A stretch of DNA of 64,000 nt from Subtercola sp. PAMC28395 (GTDB taxonomy: Bacteria > Actinomycetota > Actinomycetes > Actinomycetales > Microbacteriaceae). The position numbers were made by a program, and so were the translations under genes. The DNA is taken from assembly GCF_018889995.1 (NCBI RefSeq), contig NZ_CP076547.1, positions 62,001 through 126,000 of the forward strand, in the 5' to 3' direction. Positions 62,982 through 64,000 of the stretch are shown one piece after another. The notes below the pieces were generated by a model. That model was not told where the DNA came from, did not search any database, and worked only from the letters and a program-made list of their open reading frames with translations. Positions within the stretch are counted from its first letter, which is position 1, and every line of letters begins with the position of its first letter.

Positions 62982-64000
62982 TCAGATCTTCTCGATCGGA
63001 GCGATCTTGATCAACAGCTTCTTCGAGCCCGCCGCGTCGAACTGCACATGCGCGACACGCTTGGTTCCGTCGCCCGTGACGGCGTTCACCCGGCCTTCTC
63101 CGAAATCGGTGTGCCGGATCCTGTCGCCGGGCTGAAGCTCGAGGTCACCGTTGTCGCGCACCTGGGCGGTGACGCGATTGGGCCACTCCGCCTTGACCCT
63201 GGGGAGAGACTGGTCGGTGAACGACAGCGAGTCGCTCGCCCGCGAAGGGTTTCGTGAGGCAAAACCGCCGCCACTGGAGCGGTTTGCATTGAGGGCGCGA
63301 GGCTGGGTTCCGCCCCGTGAGGTCGCCATTCCCGGGGACTGCCGCCAGTCGATGAGCTCGGCAGGAATCTCCTGCAGGTAGCGACTCGGCATCGCGACCG
63401 CGGTCTCCCCATACTGGGCTCTCGTCATCGCAAGCGAGAGATAGAGGCGCTTACGCGCTCTGGTGATTCCCACGTAGAAGAGCCTGCGCTCCTCTGCGGG
63501 CCCGCCTGGTTCTGACGCAGACATGCGGTGCGGCAGGAGATCTTCTTCGACACCGGTGAGGAAGACTGCCTCGTATTCGAGGCCCTTCGCTGTGTGCAGG
63601 GTCATCAACGACACCGTTCCACTGGTGTCGTCGAGCTCGTCGGCTGCGGCAACCAAGGACACCTCGGTGAGAAAGTCGACAAGTGTGCCACCGGGGTTGT
63701 TCTTCTGGAATTCCCTCGTCACAGCAACGAGTTCCTCGACGTTCTCGGCGCGGGCTTCGTCTTGCGGGTCGCGGCCCGCACGAAGAGCCACCACGTATCC
63801 GCTTCGGTCGAGAAGAAGCGTCAGAATCTCTGCCACAGTGACCGGGCCGGCATTTCGATCAGGGTCGATCATCTCTGTCGCCTCGTCGAGCAGTTTCGCG
63901 AGGTCGAGAATCGCCTGCGTCACCTTCGGGCCGAGGCCGAGCTCGGCTGAACGGCGCATGGCATCCCGGTAGCTCACCTCGTTCGTCTCAGCAAAGAACC
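62982..64000 (-). CDS. pcrA: PcrA/UvrD-type DNA helicase (start outside window)
   Basis: The visible 339 residues are the C-terminal part of an SF1A helicase. VSLMTLHTAKGLEYEAVFLTGVEEDLLPH is motif V and its flank. EERRLFYVGITRARKRLYLS is motif VI, with the Arg finger. A flexible Ser/Gly/Arg-rich stretch then leads to a Tudor-like end (DRIRHTDFGEGRV and VQFDAAGSKKLLIKIAPIEKI) typical of PcrA in Gram-positives, which binds RNA polymerase. The frame is open to the window edge at 64000, so the N-terminal half lies beyond. Confidence 0.93.
   Translation of the reverse strand, partial: FFAETNEVSYRDAMRRSAELGLGPKVTQAILDLAKLLDEATEMIDPDRNAGPVTVAEILTLLLDRSGYVVALRAGRDPQDEARAENVEELVAVTREFQKNNPGGTLVDFLTEVSLVAAADELDDTSGTVSLMTLHTAKGLEYEAVFLTGVEEDLLPHRMSASEPGGPAEERRLFYVGITRARKRLYLSLAMTRAQYGETAVAMPSRYLQEIPAELIDWRQSPGMATSRGGTQPRALNANRSSGGGFASRNPSRASDSLSFTDQSLPRVKAEWPNRVTAQVRDNGDLELQPGDRIRHTDFGEGRVNAVTGDGTKRVAHVQFDAAGSKKLLIKIAPIEKI

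Overview
The window is dense, high-GC, almost entirely coding DNA from an actinobacterium. Mycothiol synthase (MshD), a SigK/RskA pair, a PerM (DUF6350) gene next to purN-purH, a two-domain MutT1-type Nudix protein, a LAxTG surface protein with the sortase E type of signal and 11-bp PHO-box repeats all point to Actinomycetes. The gene style best fits Micrococcales, probably Microbacteriaceae; the family placement is inference. There is no rRNA operon, prophage, insertion sequence or CRISPR array. No gene-free stretch exceeds 300 bases.

Layout. 1-8.5 kb: the 3' part of mshD, then a phosphate block (ppk, mutT1-like, pstS-pstC-pstA-pstB) with PhoP-type direct repeats before both ppk and pstS. 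8.7-11.4 kb: sigK-rskA and two unassigned genes. 11.5-17 kb: a tRNA-Lys(TTT) gene followed by a UvrA2-like gene and an operon of a pyranose-oxidase-like GMC enzyme and a TIM-barrel isomerase. The 3' end of the tRNA is repeated beyond this cargo, so the segment looks like a small tRNA-borne island. 17-22.3 kb: tetR plus a 3-hydroxyacyl-CoA dehydrogenase, divergent from a Baeyer-Villiger monooxygenase fused to an alpha/beta hydrolase and a photolyase-like protein whose domains appear swapped. 22.4-26.8 kb: LacI regulator, FGGY kinase and L-arabinose isomerase, with a perfect 20-bp operator palindrome and no araD. 27-30 kb: a YcnI-type copper protein with a membrane partner, a rhodanese and a 2-oxoglutarate oxygenase. 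30-37.5 kb: an MFS pump, SLC13 carrier, leucyl aminopeptidase, AI-2E permease and cardiolipin synthase, all on the minus strand. 37.6-46.3 kb: a META lipoprotein, galM, glyA behind a ZTP riboswitch, a membrane-tethered ECF sigma fusion, an MFS pump and nagA. 46.4-64 kb: icd, a heterodimeric ABC exporter, a membrane-linked DDAH, purH-purN-perM, sucCD, a thioester-type LAxTG surface protein, an MpaB-family oxygenase and the end of a PcrA/UvrD helicase.

Themes. Phosphate starvation probably links ppk and pst through PhoP. icd and sucCD share a palindromic motif at similar distances upstream, which suggests a common regulator of the TCA cycle. The BVMO-hydrolase fusion and the dehydrogenase form a plausible ketone-to-ester-to-acid route under a TetR repressor.

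Several genes carry short degenerate tandem repeats (units of 12-18 bp, different sequence each time) at or near their stop codons, and one carries them at its 5' end. No single feature type explains this pattern. All functional calls come from motif reading; no database search was run.
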